Positions 22,781 to 37,700 are shown, counted from the first letter of the stretch. The stretch: 64,000 nucleotides of DNA from Siphonodentalium dalli (GCA_032622095.1 CP136061.1:123518754-123582753); one strand, 5' to 3'. Notes: generated by a model from the sequence alone, not told the origin. Program-made: numbers and translations.

Positions 22781-25700
22781 ATAACAATCGACGTTGACCT
22801 GTGGTATTATATTACCACTGATACAGCGGTCGACCGTGATGGGAGGGGAGGTCAACTTTAATGGGTATTTCCATGCAACAAAAGTTATGTATGAAGTAGT
22901 TGTCTGGGAACTATATCAGCTATATCATTAAACGAGAAAATAGTTAATTCAGGGTTTGACCACCATTGTTCTGCTAAAACATAGTGTGTGCCCCGAGTGC
23001 TCAATTAAATTTTTATTTAATGCAACTTATCGACTTTTTGGGATTCTGGAGGAAACTTTTGATGAACAATTCTTCGATGTCGACTGATCACTAAAATTGT
23101 TTCAATATTAAGGGTTTCTATAAAGGAAGGAAGAAACAAATTTAAATGCGGCCATAACAATCCATTTTGACTGGGTGAGCATTACACCCTCCAGCAATAT
23201 CATTTGGAATTATTTTTATTACAGGTAACCACATATTGCCAGAAGAAGATCTTTATGACTTCATCAAACAGCTTTTAGAGAAAAAGCAACCAGGAAAATC
23301 TGCTAAGGTATACTTGTTAGAGCTGAAACGGTTGACCCATTCTTCTAACCGGTTAACAATCGGGGTTAACCGGATTTCAACCGGTTAACCGCTAAATATC
23401 TAGCGGACTTCTCTCACACTAATTATGTCGACATTATGCCATGCTCCAGGGACAAACCTAGGTGAGAAGTAGTAGCTGAAATAAAGACCTTATTCACGGC
23501 ATTTAACGATATTCAAAAACACGCATTCCTTGTTCTTTTGCTGGCTCTCGTGATGGGGAATGAGCAAGTGAAATTTGTGAATGGCAGGAGAGATCGCTTA
23601 TTTGCCGTGATCAGCATATGTTTGGGCATTTGTAAAACGAGTAAAATAGTATGGGTATTGGTAAAACGAGTAACAAAACTATATATTAAAGATCTGTAAT
23701 ATATCATTATCATCATTGGTATATCCTCCAATGCATTACATATAAAGACAAGAAAGTAATAACTAGAGAACAAAAAGGAAGGTCTGTTAGGTCAGACTCG
23801 CAGTCCTATTCAGTATTCGAGCTATTTGTCGGTATCATGATAGCGGACACAAGTGTTGGGAGGTTATATAATTTACGTTTCGGTTTCGGTTTTAGTATGC
23901 AATCACTTAACATATAGCAATTACTGCCAAATTGAGTGTTAATTAGTCCCACAGGCACAGCCAGTTACAGAGTAGCATGGAGCATCAATTTCCTTGATAA
24001 AAGGGAAGATTATTGAAGAAGTTTTGGGTTGCGTCAACTACGATGTCTGTTTGAGTCACTCAATTGAATTGATCATATTAAATCACAACACGGAGGAAGA
24101 ACGGGAAGAGTGAAGACATTGTGCAGCTGATCTCAATCTTCAAACTTTGTCGACTTACATAGTTTTTATAAACCCCACTGTAAAACAGTTTTATATATAG
24201 TATGTCGTGGTGTGGTTCCAATTTGAATCCATGTTGCTTCGTGCAGTATTAACTATTAAGTTACGAAAGCACGCATTGCCACACAACGTCACTTTTACGT
24301 TGTCACTTCCTTGTGTGATTCAGAATTGATACACAGTGACTGCACACGTGCTTTTGTCGGAAGAAAACTTCAAAGGGTCGGAATTGATTGAAGGTCGCCG
24401 ACACTTCCAGGCAGTTCGAGAATTGCTACTAAGTATCTGATACTACCGCGTGTACCAATTAATGCTTGCATTGCACTCTACTATCGGTGACACGGGATTT
24501 AGTATTAGTTTTGCATCATTTAACCTAATATTTTGAGGATTATTCACGTTCACATTCAACTGACAACGGGATGCGGTTACGTCCGGTTCATTTTTTTCTA
24601 ACCGGTTACGTCGCTAACCGGATGCTAACCGGTTAACCGTCTAACCGTTTCAGCTCTAATACTTGTTAGCTCAACTTGACAAAGTCAAGTTTGAGTTATT
24701 GCCATAGGTTGGCATATGTCTGCGTCCTTTTGCACACCCTACAGGCCTCATCCGATTGAGTCGCCAAACTTCATATGGATCCTCGGGATGACCTCAGGAT
24801 GGGAGCATATTTCCGAATTCTGTTAAAAAACATGATCACTAGATGGCCATCTTGGGTTTTATTCTATGCATGACTAAATCCTTCGGCACAACCTGCAGGG
24901 TCATTCGGATCGTCCGTAAGCTTCATATGGATCTTCCGGATGATCATCAGATGAGTCATAATGAATTTCACATTTGAATCCATTGGCACACCCTGCATTT
25001 AACATTTATTGGAGAAATGTTTGGAAAGTTTACAGCCATGTTCAGGATCACTTCTAGTCCTAGATGGGTTGGAGCTATCAAATTTTAATGATTTTTGATA
25101 AACATTTCTGCCGGCAGCCATCTTTGATTTTACTCTTTGCATCACTATTTTGGCATGCCCTGCAGCCAACATTTTTTATCCAATTGATCCCAATCTTCTT
25201 ATTGCTCATAGGGCTGACCTCTGCTATTATTTAGATATTTAAACTTGACACTTTTCTTATCATTCTATTGACTACTGTTTGACATCCCCTCTCCAAGTTG
25301 AGCTACAGTGTCATTGACACTTTCATTTCAAGTCCTAAAGTGTGATGTTGTATTGTTAACAGGCGTCTCCAGACCAAGCAATTAAAGCAGTTGTAGAGTT
25401 TGTCCGAGAGCTGCCCAGTGTCGATGATCTCGATGAAGTCGGAGAAACAGTATTTGAGTGAGTTGTTAACGTTCGATCTATGTATTAGTAATTTGCATTT
25501 TCCATGATATCCGTTGGATACCTAGAGCTTCCTGAATTTTTGCAAAAACTCTGCCAATGCATGCTCTTATATATGCGAGTCTCGCAAAGGGAGCCTCTCA
25601 TATATGAGTAGATTGGCCTATTAATATTTAACTTGACTTTATTGAATAATTGAGGGTAACATAATGTAAATAGTACTTCAAAACATGTTTTATATCTTGG

Positions 25701-28700
25701 AAATTTAAATGTACAGCATACATTTCGGCACTTTACAAGAATATAAATTGTCCTGACTTCGAAATGTGCTGATCAAGCCTTTTCCATAGAACTCAAGAAC
25801 TACAGTTTTTGCATTGTAATTTCTCTTTTTCTTCTTTCACAGAAAGGAATTGAAAGAGCAAACACTAAAATAAAAAATTTTGGTTGATTCTTTTAAAAAA
25901 ATTCAACCTATAGATTGGTGAGGTCAGGCGGGCACGCGTCTCCTGATGGTGATAACTTTAACAAATATCAACTGATTTTGTTGATATTCGATGGCACTGT
26001 TTTTCACCGCATGCAAAATGACGTCTGTCAGAGTTACGTCCCATGTTGAAATCATTACATCAAAAATAAACAATTACTTGGCATTAGAGCTGGGACGGTT
26101 ATGGGTTTTTCGTGACCGGTTATGAACGGCAAAAAAACCGCGATTAACCGGTTAACCACATATTATAGGTACTATTATGGGTGGGTAAGCCCAGTATGCA
26201 GAACGGCGATGATTGTGATGCTCACTGATATGGTAAGTTTGAGAACGGCTCCTGCCCATTATACAAAGAAGTTGTCACCCATGACACACATAATCACATA
26301 TCTAATTAATTACTGTATACACCCCGTCAGTAAGCCCAGGGGGCACGTGCACGTTTTTGTCCAAAAAGTGGGTACTGCATGGGCTTACTCACAGGGATTC
26401 CCCCGTGCAAAATCTGTTAGCCTTGAGATGCTGGTTTACCATCGTATTTTATACTGATACCAAGAGTAGTTGCGTTATATAAAGAGAATGATGCGTTTTA
26501 TTAAGATAAAATCATATAATAATAACAAGATACAGATGTCGACAGGTAAAAAAAACAAAACAATTTATACGGTTAATAGCGCACATAAATAGCACAAAGT
26601 TAGAAGACAAGTCCATCGTCGTCGAAACCATCGAACTCCAGGTCGTCGTCAGAATCTTCCTCTAAGAAGAAAAAATTTATGAATTTCGCGGTAATCGATG
26701 AAACGTATTATGTACGTTCTGCAACAAGAACAATAACTCTATAAATTCGAGGTGGATTAATATTTGAATGGAAAAACTCATTATCTGATACTATTTTAAA
26801 TGTAATGGTTCAAAAATGATTTAATATAAATATTAGCTGCTCTGATATATATATTGCCTCATGTTAAAATGAAATAATCCAAGATTAATTAACGGCAATT
26901 GAGCCACAAAGATTGTAAACGAATTAACACCAGAGAACGTGGCAACTTTTAAAAGTATATCATAGAAAGCAGGACTGCTCGTGGAAATTATTGGGCTCAA
27001 TTTATATTTTCTTGGGATCAATTTGAAAACACAATAGTTGTGTAATGAGTTCACACCCAAATTTAGCCTTCAAAGAGCCGACACACCGCGTTTGATGTTG
27101 TTCCATCAATCTCGGATTCATTTTAATTGACTGAGACAGATTAACCCTCTTATAGCCAGTTATAGCTGACCATCACAGTGATCATACACTATAATAGTGA
27201 TGTTACGGTTAACCGACCACGGCAAATCCGTGACCGGTCACGGCCATAGTTGGTGGTTAACCGGTTAACCGCATAACCGTCCCAGCTCTACTTGGCATTT
27301 GACTAAATTGAGGCTTTGCAAAATAATGGCATATTTTTTATGAGAACAATTTGCCCTCCTAAGCAAATCTCAGGAAGGCGATTTTTTTTGCCACCTTGGA
27401 TTTTCCTTAACATCAGGACTGCATTTTCTTGAATTTATTCAATTTAATAATGTTAACTTGAACAAATATCAATATTTTGTTGATATTCTGACTAGAGCTG
27501 GGACGGTTATGCGGTTAACCACCAACTATGGCCGTGACCGGTCACGGATTTGCCGTGGTCGGTTAACCGTAACATCACTATTATAGTGTATGATCACTGT
27601 GATGGTCAGCTATAACTGGGTATAAGAGGGTTAATCTGTCTCCGTCAATTAAAATGAATCAGAGATTGACGGAACAACATCAAACGCGGTGTGCCGACGT
27701 CAAAACGAAACATCAAAGGACAGCCGTCTTGTTCCCAAAGTGTATGCTTGGAGTCAGGAATGCCCTGGTTATTATGTAAGCGGCAATGTGGGTTATCTAT
27801 AGTCTGACTATAGTTTATATCAATGTTCCGATTTAATCCGATTAGGACTGATTAGGAAAACAATAAGCCCGGCGCTTTATTCGTCATCCATTGTCTACAT
27901 ACATGGCGACTAATTGCATGTTTAACAAATGCCAGTGAGTGTAATTATTTAACAGCACTGACAAGGCAGTTGTATTTCTACTAAAACGGCATTCTGAACT
28001 CCTCGACCTGTGACCTCTGGGGGCAAACGGTGACGGAATCTGACGAGGTTTGCCGAATGCTAAAACGTATAAAAAACGTATTAACGTATTATAAAGCACG
28101 TGTTTGAATATTTTGGTTTCGAGTGAATAAAGTTGACGCAGTTTGGAAGACATTTTTGTTAATTGACAAGTTCCCCCTTCTGCTCCATTATGATACCCAC
28201 TGTGTGTTTACATAACCAAGAGGCCAGTTCTTTGTGTTTGGCCACATGTAGGAACACATAGGTCTACGTTGTCACTGAACACGAAAAATATGTTTTTACA
28301 GTACCGGTATGTGATTATGTGTGTCATGGGTGACAACTTCTTTGTATAATGGGCAGGAGCCGTTCTCAAACTTACCATGTCAGTGAGCATCACAATCATC
28401 GCCGTTCTGCATACTGGGCTTACCCACCCATAATAGTACCTATAATATGTGGTTAACCGGTTAATCGCGGTTTTTTGCCGTTCATAACCGGTCACGAAAA
28501 ACCCATAACCGTCCCAGCTCTAATTCTGACACTTTATATGAGACTTGCTCAACACTGAACGAGCTCTAAAACTTGCCAGGTCCGCTTACTTTGTGGAAAT
28601 ATTTGGTATATATCCCAATATATCTGGTGCGTATGATAGCCAGTTACAATTAATGCATTTTCAATTCAAGCCCATGTTCGGCATAGCTACCCCAACTCGG

Positions 28701-31700
28701 CGCCATATCTCTGATGCAATTATTTTATTACTTTCTCAGCAAATCAAAGAAATTTACTCAGATCTCGATTTATTTTTCATTACAGAGACACAAAGAAAAA
28801 CAAGGCAAAAATGATTAACAAATTCAAACAAAGTGTGCAGTATTATCTGAATGGAACTCACGAGGGATTCCTGAGATATGGCTCCATCAGTAGTAAGTTC
28901 ATTTACAAAGTTTCTTTACCAAAGTATTTCAAGTTTTACTAATATTGTGCTCATTGACTGGTCGCTTTTCAAATGCCTAGACACCTTTTATTTTACTGAA
29001 CCGGATGAAACCTGAAAGATTCCACAACTTGAATATTTGCGCTTGAAGCAAAGTTTTGTATATTTGATGGAATAAAAAAAAATTAATGAAGGCCCACTTA
29101 ATTTTGGAATCACCAGATCACATTATATACAACATATTCCATGTTATATACCATTTGAAAGAGGAGGAAGCTCCAAAACATTGTATTATTAACTGATCCG
29201 TTCGAATAAACTGGGAACATGTTGTTTTTGTCGAGCTACCAAGGTGTGTCCTGTATTTAATCCGGACTGTACTATAAAGTCTATCATACTCAATGGAAGC
29301 GGAATAACTCCATCTCTTAGTTTGAATTCTGATGCATTCTGGGTTGACAAAGGGGGAAGTCTTGGAATGAATCTCTATCACTTGGTGGACAGTACTAGGC
29401 CACAGCTGCTTCGTATTCTGGTGGAATATATATATATTTTGGTTCCTCTTCCAAATGGTATATAATATGGAATAATGTTATCTGGGCATTCGAAAATTAA
29501 GTGGGCCTTTAAATAAATATCAACTGATTTTGTTATACGGTATATGAAATTTACTCTTGTTATATGGTATATGAAATTTACTCAACAATGTCTTGAGTTC
29601 AAAAACCAGCCAGGTCCACATATTTTTTGTGGTGTTATCGATCTTAATTAGTTAATTTATGTGAATTTCAAACTTTCTAAATAGTGTTTTGTTTGATAGC
29701 CAGTTATGATTAATGCATTTTCAATCCAAGCTTGTTTTGCGTAGCTACCACAGCTCGACCACAGATCTCCGATGCAAATTCTTGTTATACCCCCTTTTAA
29801 AAAAAAAGGGGGGGTATACTGTTTTGCACCTGGCCGTCCGTCCGTGCGTCCGTCTGTCAGTACGTCCGTCCGATGTCTGTTCATGTCATAACTTGAACAG
29901 TAGTGCTCGGATCTCAATGAAATTTTGTATGGCTGTTCATTACTATGAGGGCATTCAATAGAGGGTTACATAGTTTGTTCGGATTTTCCATTTTAGAGTT
30001 ATTCATCTTTGTTTATCTGGAAATGTTGGAGTTTTTGTCTGTCTGGTGTCTGTTCATGTCATAACTTCAACAGTTGTGCTGGGATCTCAATGAAATTTGG
30101 TATGGATGTTCACTACTATGAGGACATTAAAAAGAGGGTTCCATCGTTTTGTTAGGATTTTCCATTCTGGAGTTATTCATCTTTGTTTATCTGGAAATGT
30201 TGGCTTTTTGGTCCATCTGGTGTCTGTTCATGTCGTAACTTCAACAGTTGTGCTGGGATCTCAATGGAATTTGGTATGGATGTTCATTACTATGAGGACA
30301 TTCAATAGAGGGTTCCATTGTTCTGTTCCGCTTTTCCATTCTAGAGTTATTCGTCTTTTTTTTATCTGGAAATGTTGATTGTTTGGTCCATCCGATGTCT
30401 GTTCAGCTCATAACTTGGAACAGTAATGCTTGGATCTCATTGAAATTTTGTATGGATGTTCACCACTATGAGGACATTTAATGGCACATTCAAATGTTTG
30501 TTTTGTTTTTATTGTTCTATAGTTACTCATCTTTGTTCATATAAAAATGCTGGTGTTTGAGTCCATCTGTCTGAGTATAGCCCTCATAAGTTATAGATAT
30601 GCCCACACTAGGCGGTATGCACCGGACGACAGTCCATCTCTTGTTTTTGTTATGTTTTACAAATTGCATTAAATAGCTATGGATCTGTTCAACTTTATTG
30701 TGGAATTTTTCATATTTTATAGTTCCTGGACAAATCAGAAGCAACAAACAAAACAAGACTCAGGTATGCATAGATTAATTATCTTATTTCTTCGCCATTC
30801 AAGTTATTTTCTGACTGTTCATGGGGGGAGTTTCGTGGTAATAAGAGGAATGCCGTTAACCGACTCTTCGGAGATTCTCTCATTCCTAGAATACTATAAG
30901 CTATTTTTAATTCAATGCTTGATGAATGAGATATGCATCTTTATTTGGGGTCTTATCTAATACTAGTCAGTGTCAATATTGTCAATATTGAAATACTTGT
31001 ATGTATTCATAACCGCCATGGGCAAAGTTGTCATTTAAATTATTACCAAAATGACTTCATATAATCCAGATGGGTTGGTGTGGGAATTATGTCATTAAAT
31101 ATTGAGAAATTATTATGTTTACCCATACCATAGTATGGTAAACATGTGTTGTCTGGATTGACCACTCGTCGTTAGTCCGTCCGTCTGTCTGTCTGTAGAC
31201 ACTTTACGCATGGTGCGATAACTCAAATATTTTCTATCTGATCGGAACCAAATTTTGTATATGAATTTCTCAGCACAAAAGACAGATCGAGTTCAAATAT
31301 GGGTTTGATCCGACTATTTATACCCACCACCCCCCCCCCCCCCCCCGCAACGAAGTTAGGGGGGTATACTGGAATCGGCTTGTCCGTCTTACGTCCGTGG
31401 ACACAAATTTGTCCGGAGTGTTTCTCATCTGTGGAGTTATCTCCCCTTTTTCGACTAAGAATTTTTTTGCAACATGTCCGATCGTTTATTCCTACATTTT
31501 TAGGTACATTTTTTTAAAACTTGACACAGATATTTAGTACCATGTGAACCTGTGCACCTGCGATTATGACGTATGTCCGACATTTTTTGGTGGAGCCAAG
31601 GGTACCCGAGTCACCACACCAAATTTGTTTAAATCGGTCCAAAATCTTGTGTTATGTTTTGGTAAATTTGTTTGGAGCGACATTAAATCCAATTCACCAA

Positions 31701-34700
31701 TTTCATCCCATGCCTTTGGACTACTTCGCTATTGATAAGGCTATATTATTTTCTGATGTCTCTTATGCCAATGTGCAGATAATCTGATAAAGAAAGCTGT
31801 GGTATCTAATTTAAATTAAAGATTCAACAATACACATCACATGATATTAACAGTAGACTTGAACATCTGTGCTGCCTAGCACAGCTGAAGATATCACTCT
31901 ACAGATGGTCGGAGGTCATTATAAATGTTATTGGTTTAATAGAGATGTCAGCTTTCAACATAAACAATTCCTGTGATTTGTAGACAGCTCTGCTATATAA
32001 TTGAATCAATTATTGATATTAATGGGTCTGCAGTGAGGTGGCTTATCTTGATCTATATTGTTGGTAGAATTTGATACATGATAAACTTAAATTAGACTCT
32101 CTTAACCCAAGTATTCCATGTCCAGGTCACCTTTCACATTTAACCCAAGGCTGTGGTGGTGCAGCATTACAGATCATGTGCCAGTGCATTTTCTTATATA
32201 AATGTGAGTGACCCATAAATTCCAATAATTTGTGTTTAATATGTACATTTGTCTATAATAGTACATAACATTATACTCTATAATTCAACACCAAAACTCT
32301 CATTTATGATTCCGATCATAGTAATTTACTATCGCCAAGGGATGGGTTATCTCCCGATCGTGATCGGCCTCTCATTCTTTTGTCTTGTAGAAAGCATTGG
32401 CTAGTGCTGCTGCTATACCAAGCAGTGAACAGAATGGCGATAACGATGTGGATAATCACATAAATGAAGCAGAACAGGATAGCGCTGCTGCAGGTATTCT
32501 ATTAATATATCAAAGATCTAGACACCAGAGGTGCGATTGTGTTGATTATTTAAACATTTTAAGAGATGATCTCATAAAATTATCTTAATATATTTTCATT
32601 TGTGTCAGGATGACCGCCCTGACTCTTTGTGACCTACATGCTGCTGTCCTTTATATTTTCATCTAATCAAATTTATTAATCATTCAATTGTGCACAATAT
32701 TTAACTGGTGATTGTTTTTTCTTTGGAAACCAGAACTATTTATATGCTTTTTCTGGCCCCAAAATATGGTGCTGGTCACTTGCAGCAGGAGGTACCAACA
32801 GGCTGAAATTAGTCATTGTGGACCTCATTCTGCATAGGCCGCATCTTTGGAAAGTGTCTTTATTATCAGAACAAGATTTTTAGTTTCTTTAGCTTAGAAA
32901 GTTTCTCAATAGCTCAAACGTTGCTTTGTAAAGTTTGAACTATTGCCATGGGTTGGCATCCGTTGTCAGATCCGAATCAGACAATATTTGTCATTTAGTA
33001 TTTGAGTGACTGATCTCACAGAGAAGACAATAACAGTATTTGATTTTCTACCTGCCCATGTTTGAATTTGCACCTTGTGGGTATTCCGGTGCAACCTCTT
33101 GTTCAACTTAGAATTTGCATGATTTAGTAACAATTATACAAGTAATCTAATGGCATAATTAGCCTAATAGAGGTATATTTACTTCCAGAAAAAAAATTAA
33201 ATATACTTCAGAAAATGGCTAATCAAAACTTAATATCTTAAAGGTTTTCAGACTAAAATCATTGAGGTGCCAAATGATGAATTGTCACAACCATAGTTCT
33301 ATTATGGAGCATTGATGACCCCAGATCTATCACCCATGTCTGATGGCACCTTGCATTCTATTATTTTATCTTTCTCCCATAAGTTATTAGCTCAACTTAC
33401 TTTGTAAGTTTGAGCTATTGCCATGGTTTGGCGTCTGTCGTCCGTGTGTGCGTGTGTTCGTCAACAATTTCCTTTGGCGCGGGCTACAGGTCGTACCTTT
33501 GGTCTGATCTTTATGAAATTTGTCATGAATGTTGACATTGACATGTAGATGGGAACGAGTCATTTTGGGGTCATTCGGCCAAAAAACATGGCCACCAGCA
33601 GCCATCTTTGATTTAAAAATTCAATCCATTGGCGCGGGCTACAGGTTGTACTATTCGTTTGATTATCATGAAATTTTGTATGGATATTAATATTGACATG
33701 TAGATGGGAACGAGTCATTCTGGGGTCGTTCGGCCAAAAAACATGGCCGCCAACAGCCATCTTGGATTTTACTCTTTGCTAGACTAAATCCTTTGGCGCG
33801 GGCTGCAGGTCGTAGCTTTAGTCAGATCTTCATAAAATTTGTCATGAATGTTAACAATAACATGTAGATGGGAACGAGTCATTTTGGGGTTATTCGGCCA
33901 AAAACATGGCCACCAGCAGCCATCTTCGATTTTACTATTTCCTTAACTAGGCCTTTCAACTTTCCACATTCCTAATCACTCCATTGACTGTAATACATGA
34001 AATTTTTCCCTTTCCAAGTTGAGCTACAGTGTCATTGACACTTTCATTACTCTTTGTCCCCCGAAAAATTTATTTTTGGGGGACTATTGTAATCAGCCCG
34101 TCCGTGCGTCCCGTCCTGTCCAATTTGACTGAAACTTGTGTGTAGGTGTCTCAACCAAGAACACAGGTGCTCTGCAATTCTGGGTTTGATCTGATGGAGT
34201 TATTTCCATTTTTTCAACTTTTTTTTTACTTAGAAAATTTCTCACTTTTTCGATTTCTGGATGATATCTCAAGTTTGGATCCTTTAATTGCAAATACCGT
34301 TTTTACATGGATCAGTCATATCAAGATACAGGTCGAGTTCGAATTTGAGTTTGATCCAATGATTTTTCCTGGAGTAACGGGGAGTAATGGACTTTTTTTT
34401 ACTTAGAAAATTCAATTTTTTTTCTTTTTCCTTTGGTTTCCGGATGATAACTCAAGTTTGGACTGTTCAATTGATAATTCCGTTTTTTTGTGAGTCATTG
34501 AATCAAAATACAGGTCAAGTTCGAATTTGAGTTTGATCCGATGATTTTTCTCAGAGTTTATGGGCTTTTCGACTTAGAAAATTCAATTTTCTTGTTTTTT
34601 CTTTGGTTTACGTATGATAACTCAAGTTCGGATTGTTTAATTGGAAATTCTGTTTTTTTGTGGGTCGTTCATATCAAAATACAGGTCAAGTTCGAATTTG

Positions 34701-37700
34701 AATTTGATCCAATGATTTTTCCCAGTTAGGCGACACCTATTTTTAAGTCTGGTTTACGAACACCTCTTACAACATTTTTTCCATTTCATGAAAAAAAATA
34801 AAACTTTTTTCTCCCAAATTTTTTGACACGCGTACTGATTTTCATGTGCTGTCTCATCCGGTTCTGCTTATGATCATTTACAGATCCATATTTTCATGTA
34901 TTTCATGACAAGAAATGTCTTGTTTGGATCAGAATTTCATTCAAAATATTTTTTGTAAAATTTATGTAAAGTTCCACGATTTACTTTATATAAATTGGGG
35001 GGACAATTGTTTTTATTTTAATTTTTTTCCCTCCTGCAACTACTTTTTTTCTCCCCAATGTTCGTAAACCAGACTTAAAAATTTGTGTCGCCTTATGGTC
35101 TTTCGACTTTGAAATTTTTTTTTCTAATTTTCTGTATGAGGGTATCTTCATGGTGTAATCAACTCCTCCTACAGTTTTGATCGTAGATATTTGAAACTTC
35201 AGAGTTTTGTTACCCACATATTGCAGATGTGCAACATGTATATAGATTTTTTTTTTTAACGGAATTATTAACCCTTTCGACAGAACATTTAAACATTTTG
35301 TTTAATTTCTTTAACAAAGCGGCATCGACTTGCCATGTTGTCGGGGGACACTGTGGTCGGCCGACCTTTTATTATAAAATTGGATTCCACCAGAAATGTT
35401 TTTGTTTACAGTTTACTGTCATATTTTAAAAGATTTTTTCATGGGTTGTTTTAGTGCTGGGGTAGTTGAGCATAAAAAATCCTAAAATCCCACCGCAGCA
35501 TACTGTATTACCGATTATTTCAACTATTCCCTTAAAACCCCATTGAGTAGTGATCGTTTTTTTGGAGGAAATTGCATAGCTTGCATAAATAAGGAAAAAA
35601 CAAATCTAGCGCTCCGTTCTATAATATTATGGATTTACCAATCAGTGACACTATCATTTGTCTGCATGCATGGATTCAAGACAAGGTACACTGATCTCAA
35701 ATACAGGTAATAATTGCGAGTTATGCTGGCATTATTCAGCGATGTCATACATCCCCCCTGCTGACTCAGGAGCTACTTTAGCCAAATTTACAACAATGCC
35801 CCCCGCACCCCTTGTGTCTCATAATTTTCTGATCTAAATGAAATTTGATACGGATGTTCACCGTCATGACTGCTTTCAAATGTGGAGCAAATGATGTTGT
35901 TCCACATTTTCCTTTCTAAAGTTATTCTTAATTTATCTGGAAATGTTGCTTTTGTCCATCCATGCAGACATCTCAGTCATTGGTAACTTGTCTGATCTGG
36001 GTGACATTTGGTATGGACGATCACCATCACTACTGCTTTCTAAAGAGTTCCCAATGACCATGTTTGCATTTTATTTTGCCTGAGTTACGGCACTTTTTTC
36101 ATAAATTTTCTCTTATTTTTTCCCCCGTCTGGCTGATAACTGAAACAAATATGACCAATTTAAAAAAAAAAATTATGTACAAGTACAAGTTGCTTGCCAC
36201 ACTCTCAAATTGAATGTCTGATCTTACCGAGGAGAGAATAACCGAGGTTCTCAGTTTTTGGGTTCCTACCTGCCTGTGTTTGAATTTGCACCATGGGAGT
36301 ATTCCAGCACTGCTGGTACAACCTGTTTTTCCACTTATAATTTGCATGATTTGATAATAATTATACAAGTAAACTAACGGGTGTATTTAGCCACGCCCCA
36401 GTGATGCTCTTGTTCATTTTTAAAAGAGGTATATTCACTTCCATAAAAACAAAATTAATATATATCAGAAAATGGCAAATCAAAAGTTATCTTGATAGTT
36501 TTCAGACTAAAATCGAGGTGCCAAATGATGAATTGTCGTGACCACAGTTCTTTTATGGAGCATTGATGACCCCAGATCTATCACCCATGTCTGATGGCAC
36601 CTTGTATTCTATCATTCTATCTTTCTCCCATAAGTTATTACTATTTATAAAATTGGATTACACTGGAAATTCTATCTTTCTCCCTTAAGTTATTACTATT
36701 TATAAAATTGGATTACACTGAAAATGTTTTTGGTTACAGTTTACTCCTATTTTACAGAATTTCATGGGTTGTATAAAAGCATCCAAAAATAAAGTTATCA
36801 TTGATAAGGCCAAAAAAAAGGGGTTTTGTTTCACGGGCACCGGCGCGTCGACTTTTAACCCCCGCGTCGGTGCTTTTTATTGGTATTTTGACCACAGAAA
36901 ATATAAAATAGACCTAATTCCACGAATTACCACGAAAATAGGTAACAGCAAACACAACTCGCGATTTTACATCAAGTAAGCTTTAATATTCTGTCTTGTT
37001 TATTACCTATGTAAAGGTGTCATACAACTGGATTCGGAGTGTAACTATTCCACAAACAAATCCGGTGAAATTGCCAGAAAAGGAGAGTTTATTTATATGC
37101 AAAAAAGTATTCATTTTGGATCGATCGATTGGTTGTTTAAAAAGTTGGAATCAATTTTCTGGATGAAATGGTACATGACAAAAAGTGACATAGCACTCAA
37201 TTTCATACATTTGAGCTGGGCCATGTACCAGAATACTAACCTAAATCACGCTCTACCTGTTTGGAACTCTAAAATAATTCTATATTTGCAAATTTGGTAT
37301 TGAAAACATCAAATGCGTTTACAATAAATGTTCCGGTTCCGATTCTCAAAGTTAGTTTTTTTGTTGTCATCACCGCCACCGGAAATGGTGACGTTTGTTT
37401 CCTGGGGGGTGAGGTGATAATTGGTTATTGGGTTGGCTTTTGAGACAAATATTAAATTGTATTGTGCAACAAAGATGCACTTTTGCACAGAAAATGTATT
37501 ATATAAATAGGAAGAAATAATTTGCTGTGGAACAAACTGCATCTGTGCTGCACAATTTGACAAAGCCAGCAATTCATAAAACCTTTCTTAAACCTTTCTT
37601 AATTACTCCCAACAGACTTGAACAGTCAATAGCTAGCCTATTTGTTAGTTTTGTAAGTTTTCCAGCATGAGGTATATGGCTTGTGGAAAATAAAAATAAA

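Noticed and set aside
26122-28495. Shared frame in hAT A and B (MNGKKTAINRL and relatives) as a protein
   Set aside because: It covers the terminal repeats with CCGGTTAACC palindromes; the same reading occurs only because the elements are copies.
29657-30378. Frames over the GTCCGTCC repeat (DVLTDGRTDGRPG and HLCLSGNVGFLVHL types)
   Set aside because: Typical translation of dispersed simple-type repeats; period matches the 174-bp tandem unit.
33275-33300. Repeated TTTTCAG...GTAACC blocks of intron 6 as cassette exons of FAM120
   Set aside because: Joining exon 6 (phase 1) to ACTAAAATC gives an immediate stop, and there is no family block at this position.
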